Shown here piece by piece: positions 55,140 through 63,935 of a DNA stretch of 64,000 nt. Below the pieces are notes generated by a model that was given only the letters and a program-made list of their open reading frames with translations, ran no database searches and was not told where the DNA came from. The DNA comes from Paenibacillus spongiae (GTDB taxonomy: Bacteria > Bacillota > Bacilli > Paenibacillales > Paenibacillaceae). A program made the position numbers and the translations under genes. Each line of letters begins with the position of its first letter. Within the stretch, counting starts at the first letter, position 1. The stretch lies in the NCBI RefSeq assembly GCF_024734895.1, contig NZ_CP091430.1, positions 1,280,001-1,344,000 of the forward strand. Reading direction: 5' to 3'.

Positions 55140-55266
55140 GTCATTGCCGGAAATCCTTGCGCACAATCGGCTTAGGAATAATGTAACACCCGGTCGCTGC
55201 TTATGCTCGGTCCATAAATGAGAACCGTTACGGGAAGTGTGGTCTTCACTTAGGTGGTAGATTACC

Positions 55267-55869
55267 TTATGTTTCGGCGGAGCCGTCTTTAAAAAAATCC
55301 CCTCGGCGCAAGGCATCGACAAACTGCTGCAGCCATTCGTAATAATTCTTCGCATGCCGGAGCTTATGCAGATCCTGAAGCGCAAGCTTCCGTTCCTCGT
55401 CGGTAATATGCTCCTTAAGAATTAGCTCGGTCAACTCGGGAAGAGCCTGATCGATAGCCTCCGTCATCACATCCGCTTCACGCTGCAGCTTATGCGAGAA
55501 GAAATTTCGAAAGGCCAGAAAAAAATCGACCTCTGCAGCATGCAGCTCTTTTCGTTCCTGCTTTTCATCCAGCTTTTTGACCATCCGGGATTCAACAAGC
55601 GCCCTTACTGCATAGCTCATGTTGCTTTTGCTCATGTTCATCTGCGTCTTCATCTCGTCGAGCGTCATTGGCCGGTTCTCAAAGAACATAATGCCATACA
55701 GCTTACCTGACGAATGTGTGCCGCCGTATAAATCCATCGTTTCCGCTATGGCTTCGATCATATTGTTTCTGATGCGAAGCCGTCGCTCAGCGTGCTGACT
55801 TTCCTCTTCTTGGGACACCGGACTGTTCACTTCCCCATCACCGTTTATAGGTTCGTTGCAGATGTACAA
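55267..55869 (-). CDS. GbsR/MarR-family transcriptional regulator
   Basis: About 200 residues. The region IEAIAETMDLYGGTHSSGKLYGIMFFENRPMTLDEMKTQMNMSKSNMSYAVRALVESRMVKKL is the GbsR-type winged helix, followed by a helical C-terminal part as in GbsR, which controls glycine-betaine synthesis in B. subtilis. No betaine genes are nearby; instead a broken SMR transporter lies upstream. The start may be TTG 55869 or an internal GTG near 55830. A TATAAT with TG extension lies near 55897-55902. Confidence 0.85.
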   Translation of the reverse strand: MYICNEPINGDGEVNSPVSQEEESQHAERRLRIRNNMIEAIAETMDLYGGTHSSGKLYGIMFFENRPMTLDEMKTQMNMSKSNMSYAVRALVESRMVKKLDEKQERKELHAAEVDFFLAFRNFFSHKLQREADVMTEAIDQALPELTELILKEHITDEERKLALQDLHKLRHAKNYYEWLQQFVDALRRGDFFKDGSAET

Positions 55870-56189
55870 AATTTCTTGAATCGATTCCTTCTATTATAGC
55901 AAAATCATTAAGTTGGCGAATAGTGAAGAGGAGACTTTACATAATCTTGATGCTCTATTAGCAGTCATTTGACACACGAAAAGGAAAGCTAATGTACAAT
56001 AAATATTGTATAAAATATGGATTAAGGGATGTTCGTTACCCCACCATTACCTTGCTGAAACTAAAAAGGAGAATAAACAATGGGCACCACGGCGATATGC
56101 AGATGGGGAATTTCGCAGGCTTTGCCATGACAATAGGAATCGTTGGCGCGGAAGAGTCGCTTGCCGGCGAATGTTCGTTTAAAGATGCG

Positions 56190-56359
56190 AAGGTGACGGT
56201 CTCCGAATTATCCGGCACCACTTTCATGAAGCTGTCCTCCGGCTTCACCAGTTTTGGTAGTCCGTGCTGATGTTTGTATTGTACGGCTGCAGTTTTACCT
56301 TGCTTAACTTTGCGCTGTCTTACATGGAAGCCGGCGTCGCGTATGCAAGCGTTTCTTAA
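56190..56359 (+). pseudogene. Small multidrug resistance (SMR) transporter remnant
   Basis: Frame A reads VSELSGTTFMKLSSGFTSFG and frame B continues SVLMFVLYGCSFTLLNFALSYMEAGVAYASVS before a stop at 56357-56359. Together they match SMR helices 1 to 3 (VFEVxGTTFMKLSxGFT... VLYGLSFYLL... VAYA), but a frameshift near 56261 and the stop break the gene, and no N-terminal start or C-terminal helix remains. The residue E of the first helix and the YG motif are kept. Confidence 0.6.
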
Positions 56360-56954
56360 GCCCTTTCAGCCGGATACGTTATACCCATTTATAGGTTCAG
56401 GTTTGGATTTATGACAATACTCAAGTAAATTACTTGCAGGGACGTTCGCTTTTTACACAATCTTCATTTGAGTTTTACACGTAATTAACCTATTAATAAT
56501 GGATGTATTGTACAGTATATTTTGTACATAAACAGAAAAACGGTCCTTATCCTAAAAATATAGATGTTGTTAAAAAAATATTGAACAAAAATGCAAGCCG
56601 TTCGAATGCGCGTTAGAGACTCGATCGAGTTCGAAATGCAATTGGTTTCCGTAGGGATGAGACAATTTTTTGGGGGGTGTTGCTTACGGATTGAAATGGC
56701 CGTTAATTATCGCAATAGACTGTGTATGATCATGTCGTTACTTGGCCCTGTTCGTCATTGTACGAATTGTCTCTGAGTAAAGGAAATTGATCGGGACACT
56801 AATGGCGATATGTTGGAAAGCGCTTCCATTTGTATCGTCGTGATCGTCGGATTGAGGAGTGATTAGTGGACGTAAAGGTATTTCTATGAGCGGCCGCATC
56901 ACTTAGCTTTTTGAACAGACTCTTAAAATACTTCAAGTATGGAGGTTTTCTGTA
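56360..56954 (+). other. AT-rich region before the secreted phosphoesterase-like gene
   Basis: No coding frame with SD is seen; a 61-codon open frame at 56591-56776 has no supporting features. It contains the short inverted repeat TGTAC...GTACA near 56510-56530 and the cre-like palindrome at 56814-56828. A promoter for the large gene likely lies here. Confidence 0.5.
56814..56828 (+). promoter_or_regulatory. cre-like palindrome
   Basis: TGGAAAGCGCTTCCA is a perfect 15-bp palindrome with the CG centre of CcpA catabolite-response elements and LacI-family operators. It lies about 127 bases before the start of the secreted phosphoesterase-like gene, so carbon-source control is likely. Confidence 0.65.
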
Positions 56955-59900
56955 GTGAAAAGAATGAAAAGAATTTTTTCCTTTACCCTCGTATTAACGA
57001 TGGTATTCGGTATGTTATCGAACACGGCAGTAAATGCAGATAGTGACGTAGTCGAAATCGACAATGCCAACCCCCTAATTGCATCGATTAAATTCGATAA
57101 TAATTTAATGGACGATGCAAACCAAGAGAATTTGACGGCAAATGGGAATTACAGTTATGTAGACGGTGTATTAACCGGGACCAAAGCTCTGCACTTAGAA
57201 AGCGGAGACGGCAATTATGTCGGTACGACGGATAGCTTGACTTTTGGTGAGGACAGTTTTACCGTATCCTTCTGGTATAAGGGCGACACTAAGGAGAATC
57301 AGGTCATATTATCAAACAAGGATTTTACAAAGAGCTCTAACGCAGGCTGGGCGATTTATACATCAGCCAATTCGGTCAATATGAATTTAGGATTCCCGAC
57401 CACATCAGTAAATTTTGGGCGCGACACGTTTAATGCTTCCGATTGGCGTTATGTGACATTTGTTGTAGACAGAGATAAAATGCTCGGATCGTTGTATATT
57501 GATGGATACAAAATGACAGAAACTTCACTGGGGGTAGGAACTTTAGATACACCGAACCCATTAAATATAGGTAGCGACGGAGTGGGCGGCAATGGTGGTA
57601 ATTCATTCGATATCGCTGATCTGAATGTTTGGAAAGGCGCATTAAGCAGTGATGAAGTTCAAGCTAACTATAAAAGTTACGGTGTAAATAAAGTAGATAT
57701 GAACGCGCTTAACGACACAATATACGAAGCAAATACACTAATAGCAGGCGGTCTCGGCAACGGCTTCAGCCAAACCGATTTTGATTATTTGAAAAAGGTT
57801 TTGAATACGGCATCTACGGTTGCAACAACGCAAAACGTAAAATTATATACACAGGAAACCGTCAATTATTACGAACGTGAACTAAGCAACGCCATATTCA
57901 TCTATCAAAAAAGCAATAAAACATTAACTCCCGCCGGTTTAAATGTGATTGTAGACAGCGACCCGGAAGTCGGTAATAGTCCTGAAGCAATCGCGGGCAA
58001 AGTAGAACATTACAGAACAGAACTGAGATTATTCCCACAGGCCGACGTAATCTTTATTCCTGGCGACGTTACCCCCGGTTGGAATGCCGAAGATGATGTG
58101 TTGATGAAAGGTATGCAAGCCATACACACTCAGCTTACAAATGAAGGTTTGTTGAACAATACGAAGTTTTATATGGTAAGAGGCAACCATGATGTGCCCG
58201 GCACCGAAAAGTTTATACCTGTCGGTTCGGCGGGCGCGTGGAACGAGTCAACGAATTCATACGATAACAATTTCTATAACGATGCTTATAGGGTGAAGGT
58301 AAAAGGATATAATTTTGTGGGTTTTGACGGAAATATTAACAGCAGCACTACGGTGGGGAAAGCCACCAATTTCCTCAACCAAATTAAAAATGAAGCGGAT
58401 TACGATCCAACCAAACCTATTTTTGTATCTTCTCACTACCCTATAAGCGGAACCGTGTGGGGATCGAGATGGAGCAGCGGGGCAAGTAATGCTATGGGAC
58501 AATTTATTGCCAACAATAACTTCTCGCAGGTGGTATATATGTCTGGTCATACGCAATACGACCCGACCGACGAACGTTCTCACTATCAAGGTTCGGCTAC
58601 GTTTCTCGACAGCGGTGCGAGTTCATATTCCAGTTATATTGATGACGGTCCATACGGTGGATATTTAGAAGGCTCGTATATCAATTATCTTACCACACCT
58701 AAGATCGTGAATTTCTTAGAGGTTTACGGTTCAAAAATGATCATCAAACAGTATAATTTAGCTACAGATGAATATGTAGGCGTACCTACTGTAAAAATCG
58801 TTGGCGAAGGCAAAGATGCCTTTACCTATAGCAGGAGCGATACAAGAGAACTCATAGCTCCGCAGCTTGATGAGGATTCTATTAAGGTCGATTATTTGGA
58901 CTTCAATAACAACGGAGTTGGTTTTACAATAAAGCAAGCAACTGATAATGTGCGCGTTTTGGAATATAATATTGAGCTTATCAACAAGCTCACCGGGAAA
59001 GTGGACAAATCGTTTAACAGCCTTTCGATGCCGATGGAGAAACCATACGAGGAATCCAAGACATATAAGGTTACAGGTTTGTCGCCAAATACTCCATATA
59101 TAATCAGGGTATTCGCCGACGATTCCATGTATAACCGTTCGTCGCAGGACATTGACATTATGGATCACAATGTTAATTTAAACAGCATCGCTGTGCCTTC
59201 TGACGTAACAGATGTGCCATTCGGAGCGGCGAAGACAGCGGACGCCCTTGGATTGCCAAAGACATTATCCTTGGTCACCGATGATGCAATCAGGATGGAT
59301 GCCAGGGTGACATGGGATGTAGATGCTTCAAACTATGATCCCGATGTAAAGACTGTACAGACCTTCACTGTAAATGGAACGGTAACTTTGCCGACTATAG
59401 TAGCAAATCCCAATGACGTGCCTTTGACAACAAGCATTAGAGTAACTGTTAATCAGTACTCAGTGTCGACCGCTACAGCTACAGCTACCGCTTCATCGTA
59501 TTACAATGCCAATACTTCTCCCGACAAAGTGTTAGATGGCAATCCGGGTAGCGAATGGGCGTCCAAGGGAGAACAGAATCCATGGATCCAGGTGGATTGG
59601 ACGACGAATCAAACGATCAACAAGATTACCTTCTATGATCGGCCCAACACAGTCGACTGGGCGACCGGCGGAACGCTTACCTTCAGCGACGGAAGCACTT
59701 TGACGGTTTCAGGAATCCCGAATGACGGGAGCGCTTATTCTGTACATTTCCCAACCAGGAAGGTGACATGGGTCAAATTTCAGATATCCGGTAATGCAAA
59801 GACAAATGTCGGTTTGTCGGAAATGGAATTTAAATGGGTTGTTCCGGCTGGGTTACCGTTGAATCTCGTGAGCATCAAAGCGCCGGCAGCCATCACAGGA

Positions 59901-61016
59901 GTGGACATCGGAACGGCAAAGACAGCGGACGCTCTTGGATTGCCCAAGACAGTATCCTTGGATACCGATGCATACAGCGTGGATGCCAATGTGACATGGA
60001 ATGTAGATGCTTCAAACTATGATCCCAATGTAAAGACAGGGCAGACCTTCACTGTTAATGGAACGGTATCTTTGCCAACAGGGGTGTCAAATCCGAACAA
60101 CGTGCCTTTGACAACAAGCATTGGAGTAACTGTTAATAAGATCCCAGCGTCGACCGCCACAGTTACCGCTTCATCGACTTACAGTGACGCTTATTCTCCC
60201 GACAAAGTCTTCGACGGCATAGGGCAAGCGGTTAATGGCGAATGGGCCTCCAAGGGAGAACAGAATCCATGGATCCAGGTGAATTGGACGACGAATCAAA
60301 CGATCAACAAGATTGTCTTCTATGATCGGCCCAACCCAGGGGACTGGGCGCCCGGCGGAACGCTTACCTTCAGTGACGGAAGTACTGTGACGGTTTCAGG
60401 AATCCCGAATGACGGGAGCGCTTATTCTGTAACTTTCCCTGACAAGACGGTGACATGGGTCAAATTCCAGGTATCCGGTGGAAGCGGGCCAAATGTCGGT
60501 TTGTCGGAAATGAAAATTTTTGCGCCGGTGGATACGGAGGCTCCTGAGGTCGACGTGACCGTACCGGGAGATAACAGCATTTATGAAGATTCCGGGGATT
60601 TGACGCCTCAGATTAAGCTGACCGATAATTTGTCGGGTGTGGATACCAGCAAGACGATGGTAACGCTCGATTCGCAATCTTACCAAATCGGAACGACGAT
60701 CCCGCTTTATACGCTGCCGCTTGGTCAGCATACGCTTGTTGTATCCGCCAGCGACTTGGCCGGCAACCAGGCAAGCAAGACCGTTCAGTTTACGACGGTA
60801 ACCAGCATCGATTCTTTAAAGGCATTGGTGAAACGCTTTGCTAATAACAAAGAGATCGCTAAAGCCGATGTTGCCACTAATCTGCTGGAAAAATTGGCAA
60901 ACAACAATCTGAAAGGCTTTATGAATGATGTGAAAGCTCAAAGCGGGAAGAGCATCTCAAGCAAAGCGGCTCAATATTTGCTGCGGGACGCTCAATATTT
61001 ATTGACACAAAAGTAG
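56955..61016 (+). CDS. Large secreted metallophosphoesterase-like protein with LamG, Ig-like, coagulation-factor-like and FIMAH domains
   Basis: 1353 residues. A signal peptide ends near VNADSD. A LamG-like beta-sandwich spans about 40-240. A calcineurin-like phosphoesterase core spans about 325-600: GD at D371 in IFIPGDVTPG, N411-H412-D413 in RGNHD, H494 in SSHYP and H532 in SGHTQ. The first metal motif is D334SDPE rather than DxH, and GHTQ replaces GHTH, so activity is uncertain. A fibronectin-III-like segment follows, then two near-identical units (Ig-like group 4 plus F5/8-type C-like, about 0.68 kb each, near 59175-59830 and 59860-60520), an Ig-like domain and a C-terminal FIMAH domain (QSGKSISSKAAQYLL). 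It probably acts on extracellular or wall-bound substrates. Confidence 0.85.
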   Translation: MKRMKRIFSFTLVLTMVFGMLSNTAVNADSDVVEIDNANPLIASIKFDNNLMDDANQENLTANGNYSYVDGVLTGTKALHLESGDGNYVGTTDSLTFGEDSFTVSFWYKGDTKENQVILSNKDFTKSSNAGWAIYTSANSVNMNLGFPTTSVNFGRDTFNASDWRYVTFVVDRDKMLGSLYIDGYKMTETSLGVGTLDTPNPLNIGSDGVGGNGGNSFDIADLNVWKGALSSDEVQANYKSYGVNKVDMNALNDTIYEANTLIAGGLGNGFSQTDFDYLKKVLNTASTVATTQNVKLYTQETVNYYERELSNAIFIYQKSNKTLTPAGLNVIVDSDPEVGNSPEAIAGKVEHYRTELRLFPQADVIFIPGDVTPGWNAEDDVLMKGMQAIHTQLTNEGLLNNTKFYMVRGNHDVPGTEKFIPVGSAGAWNESTNSYDNNFYNDAYRVKVKGYNFVGFDGNINSSTTVGKATNFLNQIKNEADYDPTKPIFVSSHYPISGTVWGSRWSSGASNAMGQFIANNNFSQVVYMSGHTQYDPTDERSHYQGSATFLDSGASSYSSYIDDGPYGGYLEGSYINYLTTPKIVNFLEVYGSKMIIKQYNLATDEYVGVPTVKIVGEGKDAFTYSRSDTRELIAPQLDEDSIKVDYLDFNNNGVGFTIKQATDNVRVLEYNIELINKLTGKVDKSFNSLSMPMEKPYEESKTYKVTGLSPNTPYIIRVFADDSMYNRSSQDIDIMDHNVNLNSIAVPSDVTDVPFGAAKTADALGLPKTLSLVTDDAIRMDARVTWDVDASNYDPDVKTVQTFTVNGTVTLPTIVANPNDVPLTTSIRVTVNQYSVSTATATATASSYYNANTSPDKVLDGNPGSEWASKGEQNPWIQVDWTTNQTINKITFYDRPNTVDWATGGTLTFSDGSTLTVSGIPNDGSAYSVHFPTRKVTWVKFQISGNAKTNVGLSEMEFKWVVPAGLPLNLVSIKAPAAITGVDIGTAKTADALGLPKTVSLDTDAYSVDANVTWNVDASNYDPNVKTGQTFTVNGTVSLPTGVSNPNNVPLTTSIGVTVNKIPASTATVTASSTYSDAYSPDKVFDGIGQAVNGEWASKGEQNPWIQVNWTTNQTINKIVFYDRPNPGDWAPGGTLTFSDGSTVTVSGIPNDGSAYSVTFPDKTVTWVKFQVSGGSGPNVGLSEMKIFAPVDTEAPEVDVTVPGDNSIYEDSGDLTPQIKLTDNLSGVDTSKTMVTLDSQSYQIGTTIPLYTLPLGQHTLVVSASDLAGNQASKTVQFTTVTSIDSLKALVKRFANNKEIAKADVATNLLEKLANNNLKGFMNDVKAQSGKSISSKAAQYLLRDAQYLLTQK

Positions 61017-61134
61017 AGCAATTCAAGTGTTTGAAACCAAGAGAATAAATGCAGATGCCATTACATTAGCGAAATTTAGGATGGATCGGTAATGAAACGG
61101 GGGGAGATCAATTTTCTCCCCCTCATCGATTTGG

Positions 61135-61551
61135 GTGATTAATGGTACCAAAGGTATACTGCAACGGGATACAGGCTCATATTTCATATGTAATGTGACG
61201 GTCGCTGGCGCCGTCGGTGTAGAAATTAACTTAATTGTTGTCCAGTCGGTTGTTGTGGAAGATATTGATAGACACTGGGCTAAAGACGCCATTGAGAAAC
61301 TCGCTAGCACAGGAGTGCTTACCGAATATAGAGACGGGACGTTCAAACCGGATAAAACGATCAGCCGTGAAGAAATAGTCATTATTTTATCCCGTATTGT
61401 AGACTTAATTAAAGTGGACAAAGATGCTTCCAAAGGCAATTTTGCGGATATAGCAAGCGCAAGCTCTCACGCAGCAAATCAAATCAAAGGATGCGGCAAA
61501 AGCGGGCATCATCAGCGGCAATGGCAATGGCTTATTTGATCCGATTCAAGT
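61135..61551 (+). pseudogene. SLH-domain surface protein remnant
   Basis: VEDIDRHWAKDAIEKLASTGVLTEYRDGTFKPDKTISREEIVIILSRIV is one S-layer homology domain. A second begins (FADIASASSHAANQIK) but the frame shifts near 61489; in the other frame DAAKAGIISGNGNGLFDPIQVPE continues the SLH pattern to a stop. There is no signal peptide or start with SD, so it is the tail of a lost wall-anchored protein. Its position after the secreted gene is suggestive of a former neighbour. Confidence 0.65.
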
Positions 61552-61628
61552 TCCAGAATGAACGTTCGTAACCGGATAAACTATATTGCAGATTGTAATA
61601 CTAGCATTTCATGAAAAGAGGTTCCGCT

Positions 61629-62720
61629 ATGAGGCAGCGTTCATTTCTGTCCTTGTTCATCCTAATGATCTTATTATTTTTTGGGACTGCCACAACTTCA
61701 CATGCGCATTCCCTAAGTATGAATTACTCGGATTTAAACATTGAAGGGAACGAGATTCTCTATGATCTTTTCATTGATCAAAGAGACTTGATTCAACAAT
61801 TCGGTACTGACTTGGATAATCTGGTGAACGAGGAACTGTTCTCGCAAGAAATCGAATCCATTCTACAGAAAGGTCTTCGCATAGAAGTGGATTCGAAGCC
61901 CTTAACGATGGAATTTGATTCGATGAGCATGGCGAATAAAGGTACCGTAAGAGGCATAGAATTTCATCTGACTTTTACCGCCGATAAAGAAATCGAACAA
62001 TTTAATCTTCATTACGATGTGGTGTTTGACGATGCGCCTCCTCTTACAAGTGTACTAATGATTCATGACGGGGAATATTTCCAGCAGGAAGTAATTGATA
62101 GAACGAATAAAGATTTTCTGATCAACCTTCCCCAAGACCCAGCACAGGACCCAGCACAGGACCTTCCCCAGCCTAAGCTTGGCGCTGTTTTGTGGAAATA
62201 CTTTAAGCTTGGAATCGAACACATTTTGATAGGTTATGATCATTTGCTGTTTTTGTTATCCTTAGTATTAATCGCATCTCGCTTCAAGGATGCATTGAAA
62301 ATTGTTACTGCTTTTACAATCGCCCACAGCATTACACTATTCTTGGTGGCGTCGGGGCGCATTCATGTCATCCCGTCTTGGGTCGAAGCGTTGATTGCGG
62401 TGACGATCTGTTACGTGGCCGTGGAAAATATGTTTGTTCAAAAGGCGAAATGGCGGTGGGTAATGACAGCCATATTTGGCCTGATTCACGGTATGGGCTT
62501 CGCCGGGGCATTAGCCGAAATAGGACTTCCAAAGGACAATCTGATTGGCACGCTCCTGGCGTTCAATTTAGGAGTAGAAACGGGTCAACTGATGGTCTTA
62601 TGCCTATTGCTGCCCCTCTTGATTTGGCTGCAAAGGTTCCCGTGGTACCGTAAAATGATGATTTCAACGTCTTGCCTTATTTTTGTGCTGGCATTTTATT
62701 GGTTGATTCAAAGATTGTAA
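61629..62720 (+). CDS. HupE/UreJ-family membrane protein
   Basis: About 363 residues. A signal-like segment (FLSLFILMILLFFGTATTSHAH) with a following HSL, an extracytoplasmic domain of about 160 residues, a Pro/Asp/Gln linker with the repeat DPAQDPAQD, then six helices. The HupE core is seen in FKLGIEHILIGYDHLLFLLSL, FTIAHSITLFLVASG and FGLIHGMGFAGALAEIG, with conserved His residues. HupE/UreJ proteins are linked to nickel or cobalt uptake in some bacteria. ATG 61629 has AAAGAGG at a 7-base spacing. Confidence 0.82.
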   Translation: MRQRSFLSLFILMILLFFGTATTSHAHSLSMNYSDLNIEGNEILYDLFIDQRDLIQQFGTDLDNLVNEELFSQEIESILQKGLRIEVDSKPLTMEFDSMSMANKGTVRGIEFHLTFTADKEIEQFNLHYDVVFDDAPPLTSVLMIHDGEYFQQEVIDRTNKDFLINLPQDPAQDPAQDLPQPKLGAVLWKYFKLGIEHILIGYDHLLFLLSLVLIASRFKDALKIVTAFTIAHSITLFLVASGRIHVIPSWVEALIAVTICYVAVENMFVQKAKWRWVMTAIFGLIHGMGFAGALAEIGLPKDNLIGTLLAFNLGVETGQLMVLCLLLPLLIWLQRFPWYRKMMISTSCLIFVLAFYWLIQRL

Positions 62721-62739
62721 TTAGGCCAATTGATCAATA

Positions 62740-62771
62740 CGAGAGTTAGCGGTATTTTTGCTAGCTCTTTT
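62740..62771 (+). terminator. Terminator of the HupE-like gene
   Basis: AGAGTTAGC (62740-62748) pairs GCTAGCTCT (62758-62766) with one G-U pair, followed by TTTTT. Confidence 0.85.
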
Positions 62772-63350
62772 TTATTATTGCGTGTCTAACCAAGTCAGGC
62801 ACAACCAGCTGTTATAGTCCGGTCGAGCTAAGAGCCTAGCCGCCTTGTAGCTGACAGGCAGCTCGTGAAGAGATCATATCTAATCGGGGTATGTGTCATT
62901 GAAAATTAGGTCCGCTCCGCAGTCAGAAGAATTGGGGTTCCTAACCGTTATTGCGCTAACCAATTAATATCAACTTAGATGAACGAGCGGAATAATAAAA
63001 ATATCTTATAAAAAATATATGGTTTGTCTAAACCGATGTTATAAATTGTCTTAAAAAACGTTATAAAAACAGCCTGAAATTGACTGTTTTTATCTCAATT
63101 GATCTTTTAACTCACATACGAATACATAGATTGCGATAATAGAAGAGTTATATCGAGATGTTTTAAGCGGATAAAAGGCAGCCGGATGGCGTCAAGCTCC
63201 TTGTTCTTGCAAGGATTTTGATGCTTTTTTATTTGTGTTTAAATCTTCCTTGAATTTGGAGACATATGATTGCGGCTGCCGTATGAATATATTACAAATG
63301 ATGTAAGTGCGAACGGCAGCTGCATCAGAGAATGGGGTGATGTCCGGATC
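62772..63350 (+). other. Gene-free AT-rich region
   Basis: No convincing gene. It holds ATAAAAACAG/CTGTTTTTAT arms (63063-63093), a second repeat-family hairpin at 63185-63227, and short repeated TTATAAA segments near 63000-63070. Confidence 0.5.
63185..63227 (+). terminator. Repeat-family hairpin, copy 2
   Basis: GCGTCAA and TTGATGC enclose CCTTG/CAAGG, followed by TTTTTT. It is highly similar to the hairpin at 54757-54800. It has the form of a terminator although no gene ends just before it. Confidence 0.6.
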
Positions 63351-63935
63351 GTGCTCGAATCAGGGTTAAAGTATGCGCTGCGCGGCATTGCGTTTATCAT
63401 TTATTTTCCGTTTTATCTGCTCTATCAATTGCTTCGTTTGATTTGGATCTATCTGCTTCGCCCGGTGATGTCATGGTTGTATAAGCATATTATTGAACCC
63501 GTTCTCCGTTTTTTATTCGAGAAAATCATCATTCCGTTTATCCAATACGTTATCGTGGAGCCGCTTCTCTGGCTGTGGAACCACATTTTCAGCCCGTCAC
63601 TCCGCGTACTCTGGCATCATATCCTCCGTCCGCTGGGGAAGTTTCTATGGTCTTATGTCATCTATCCTTTGCTGCGTTACGGCGTGTATTACCCGCTTGT
63701 TTTTCTGTGGAAGCATGTGCTTCGCTGGCTGGTATACGAGGTGCTGACGCCTGTAGCGGAGTTTAGCGTCGCCGCGTTGAGATGGCTGTGGAAAGGCTTC
63801 GTGTGGCTGATTGTTCATTTGTTCTGGAAGCCGCTGTCGTGGTTGTGGAGCCATGTCTTCCATCCTCCTCTCCGCTGGTTCTATCAAGAGGGGATATTGC
63901 CGGCGGCCAGGTGGCTTAGGCGGCTGTTTGATTGA
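63351..63935 (+). CDS. Membrane protein of Pro-anchored ~11-residue repeats
   Basis: About 195 residues from GTG 63351 (GGGGTGA upstream); the open frame extends to 63270. I do not recognise the family. From about residue 25 on, Pro recurs every 10 to 12 residues, each followed by a hydrophobic and aromatic segment: PVMSWLYKHIIE, PVLRFLFEKIII, PFIQYVIVE, PLLWLWNHIFS, PSLRVLWHHILR, PLGKFLWSYVIY, PLLRYGVYY, PLVFLWKHVLR, with a similar set to the C-terminus. Trp, His and Arg are strikingly common. The segments look amphipathic or membrane-inserted. Function unknown. Confidence 0.65.
   Translation: MLESGLKYALRGIAFIIYFPFYLLYQLLRLIWIYLLRPVMSWLYKHIIEPVLRFLFEKIIIPFIQYVIVEPLLWLWNHIFSPSLRVLWHHILRPLGKFLWSYVIYPLLRYGVYYPLVFLWKHVLRWLVYEVLTPVAEFSVAALRWLWKGFVWLIVHLFWKPLSWLWSHVFHPPLRWFYQEGILPAARWLRRLFD

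Larger units (their letters stand above)
54667..55266 (+). other. Gene-free region after the SpoU methyltransferase
   Basis: No gene is convincing here. In B. subtilis pheS follows ysgA, but no T-box leader (AGGGTGGNACCGCG) or pheS is found. It contains the hairpin at 54757-54800, a GC-rich stretch at 54880-55010 with only short open frames on either strand, and the terminator at 55099-55139. Confidence 0.55.

Noticed and set aside
54667..55266. pheS T-box riboswitch
   Set aside because: Expected from the B. subtilis gene order, but neither the T-box motif nor a pheS start is present.
56591..56776. 61-codon open frame in the AT-rich gap
   Set aside because: No ribosome binding site or recognisable domain.
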